Below are positions 46,803 to 46,913 of a DNA stretch of 46,913 nt, piece after piece. Position 1 is the stretch's first letter. Each line of letters begins with the position of its first letter. The notes below the pieces were generated by a model. That model was not told where the DNA came from and ran no database searches. It worked only from the letters and a program-made list of their open reading frames with translations. Made by a program: the position numbers and the translations under genes. The DNA is from DASZYF01 sp035545535 (GTDB lineage Bacteria > Actinomycetota > Actinomycetes > Mycobacteriales > CAJCIY01): NCBI GenBank assembly GCA_035545535.1, contig DASZYF010000038.1, positions 1 to 46,913 on the forward strand, given 5' to 3'.

Positions 46803-46913
46803 TCAGGGGTAGAGGCCGCGGGTCTTGTGGGCTTCGGCGACGCGGCCGACGCCGATCATCTGCGCGGCCGTGCGCAGGGACACGTTCCGGCTCTGCGACA
46901 GCGCCAGCACGTC
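46803..46913 (-). CDS. Second glutamate dehydrogenase copy, 3' end only (runs off the window)
   Basis: On the minus strand the last 36 codons and the stop (TGA at 46803-46805) encode exactly the C-terminus of the gene at 45412..46659 ('VGRVAEAHKTRGLYP'). There is one base difference in 111, a silent Leu codon (CTG here, CTT there). The rest lies beyond the window. It is either a convergent second gdh gene kept alike by gene conversion or a fold-back artefact of assembly; the silent difference and the small difference in the spacer favour a real copy. Confidence 0.7.
   Translation of the reverse strand, partial: DVLALSQSRNVSLRTAAQMIGVGRVAEAHKTRGLYP

Overview
The window is high-GC DNA with GTG/ATG starts, many 4-base stop/start overlaps, PucR- and TetR-type regulators, Tat and lipoprotein signals, and a mix of tRNA genes with and without encoded CCA. 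This points to an actinomycete (Actinomycetota). The family cannot be fixed from the sequence alone.

The main result is an integrated genomic island of about 33.6 kb (446..34036). A perfect 53-base direct repeat lies at 446..498 and 33984..34036. The right copy is the 3' part of an intact tRNA-Phe(GAA) gene, starting at its anticodon stem. The left copy is a displaced tRNA 3' end with no 5' half. A Xis-like protein, a tyrosine integrase with a complete catalytic set and a DUF433/DUF5615-type toxin-antitoxin pair sit next to the right end. Short repeated sites (GCGTGCAAYAGCG) occur inside both ends. No conjugation or replication gene is visible.

The island cargo looks like one catabolic kit for peptides, N-acyl or D-amino-acid compounds. 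Four beta-lactamase-fold serine hydrolases are present (2267..3619, 4463..5365, the frameshifted 25088..26777, and 29724..31079). With them are a CPG2-like M20 peptidase, an S9 prolyl-oligopeptidase-type enzyme, an enolase-superfamily N-acylamino-acid racemase/epimerase, a CocE-type ester hydrolase, an N-acyl-D-amino-acid deacylase, an amidohydrolase without its usual HxH motif and an AMP-forming ligase. Uptake is provided by a branched-chain-amino-acid-type ABC system in which MFS-LivF and LivH-LivM-LivG are fused proteins, plus two paralogous substrate-binding lipoproteins, two small membrane proteins and an anchored surface protein. Nine of these genes (10700..21740) are joined by eight 4-base overlaps and include their own PucR regulator. 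Two TetR genes flank other parts.

Left of the island (1..445) are two 5'-truncated remnants of an anti-sigma kinase and a STAS protein, back to back. Right of it is ordinary chromosome: tRNA-Phe, tRNA-Asp, a methyltransferase, tRNA-Glu, a DUF2889 protein, tRNA-Lys, a large secreted repeat protein with an OmpA-like end, an alpha/beta hydrolase with an epoxide-hydrolase-like protein, two ferritin-like proteins, a diguanylate cyclase, two small proteins and glutamate dehydrogenase. The window ends in a near-perfect inverted duplication of the glutamate dehydrogenase 3' end around a 54-base-arm palindrome, and related palindromic repeats lie just upstream of the gene.
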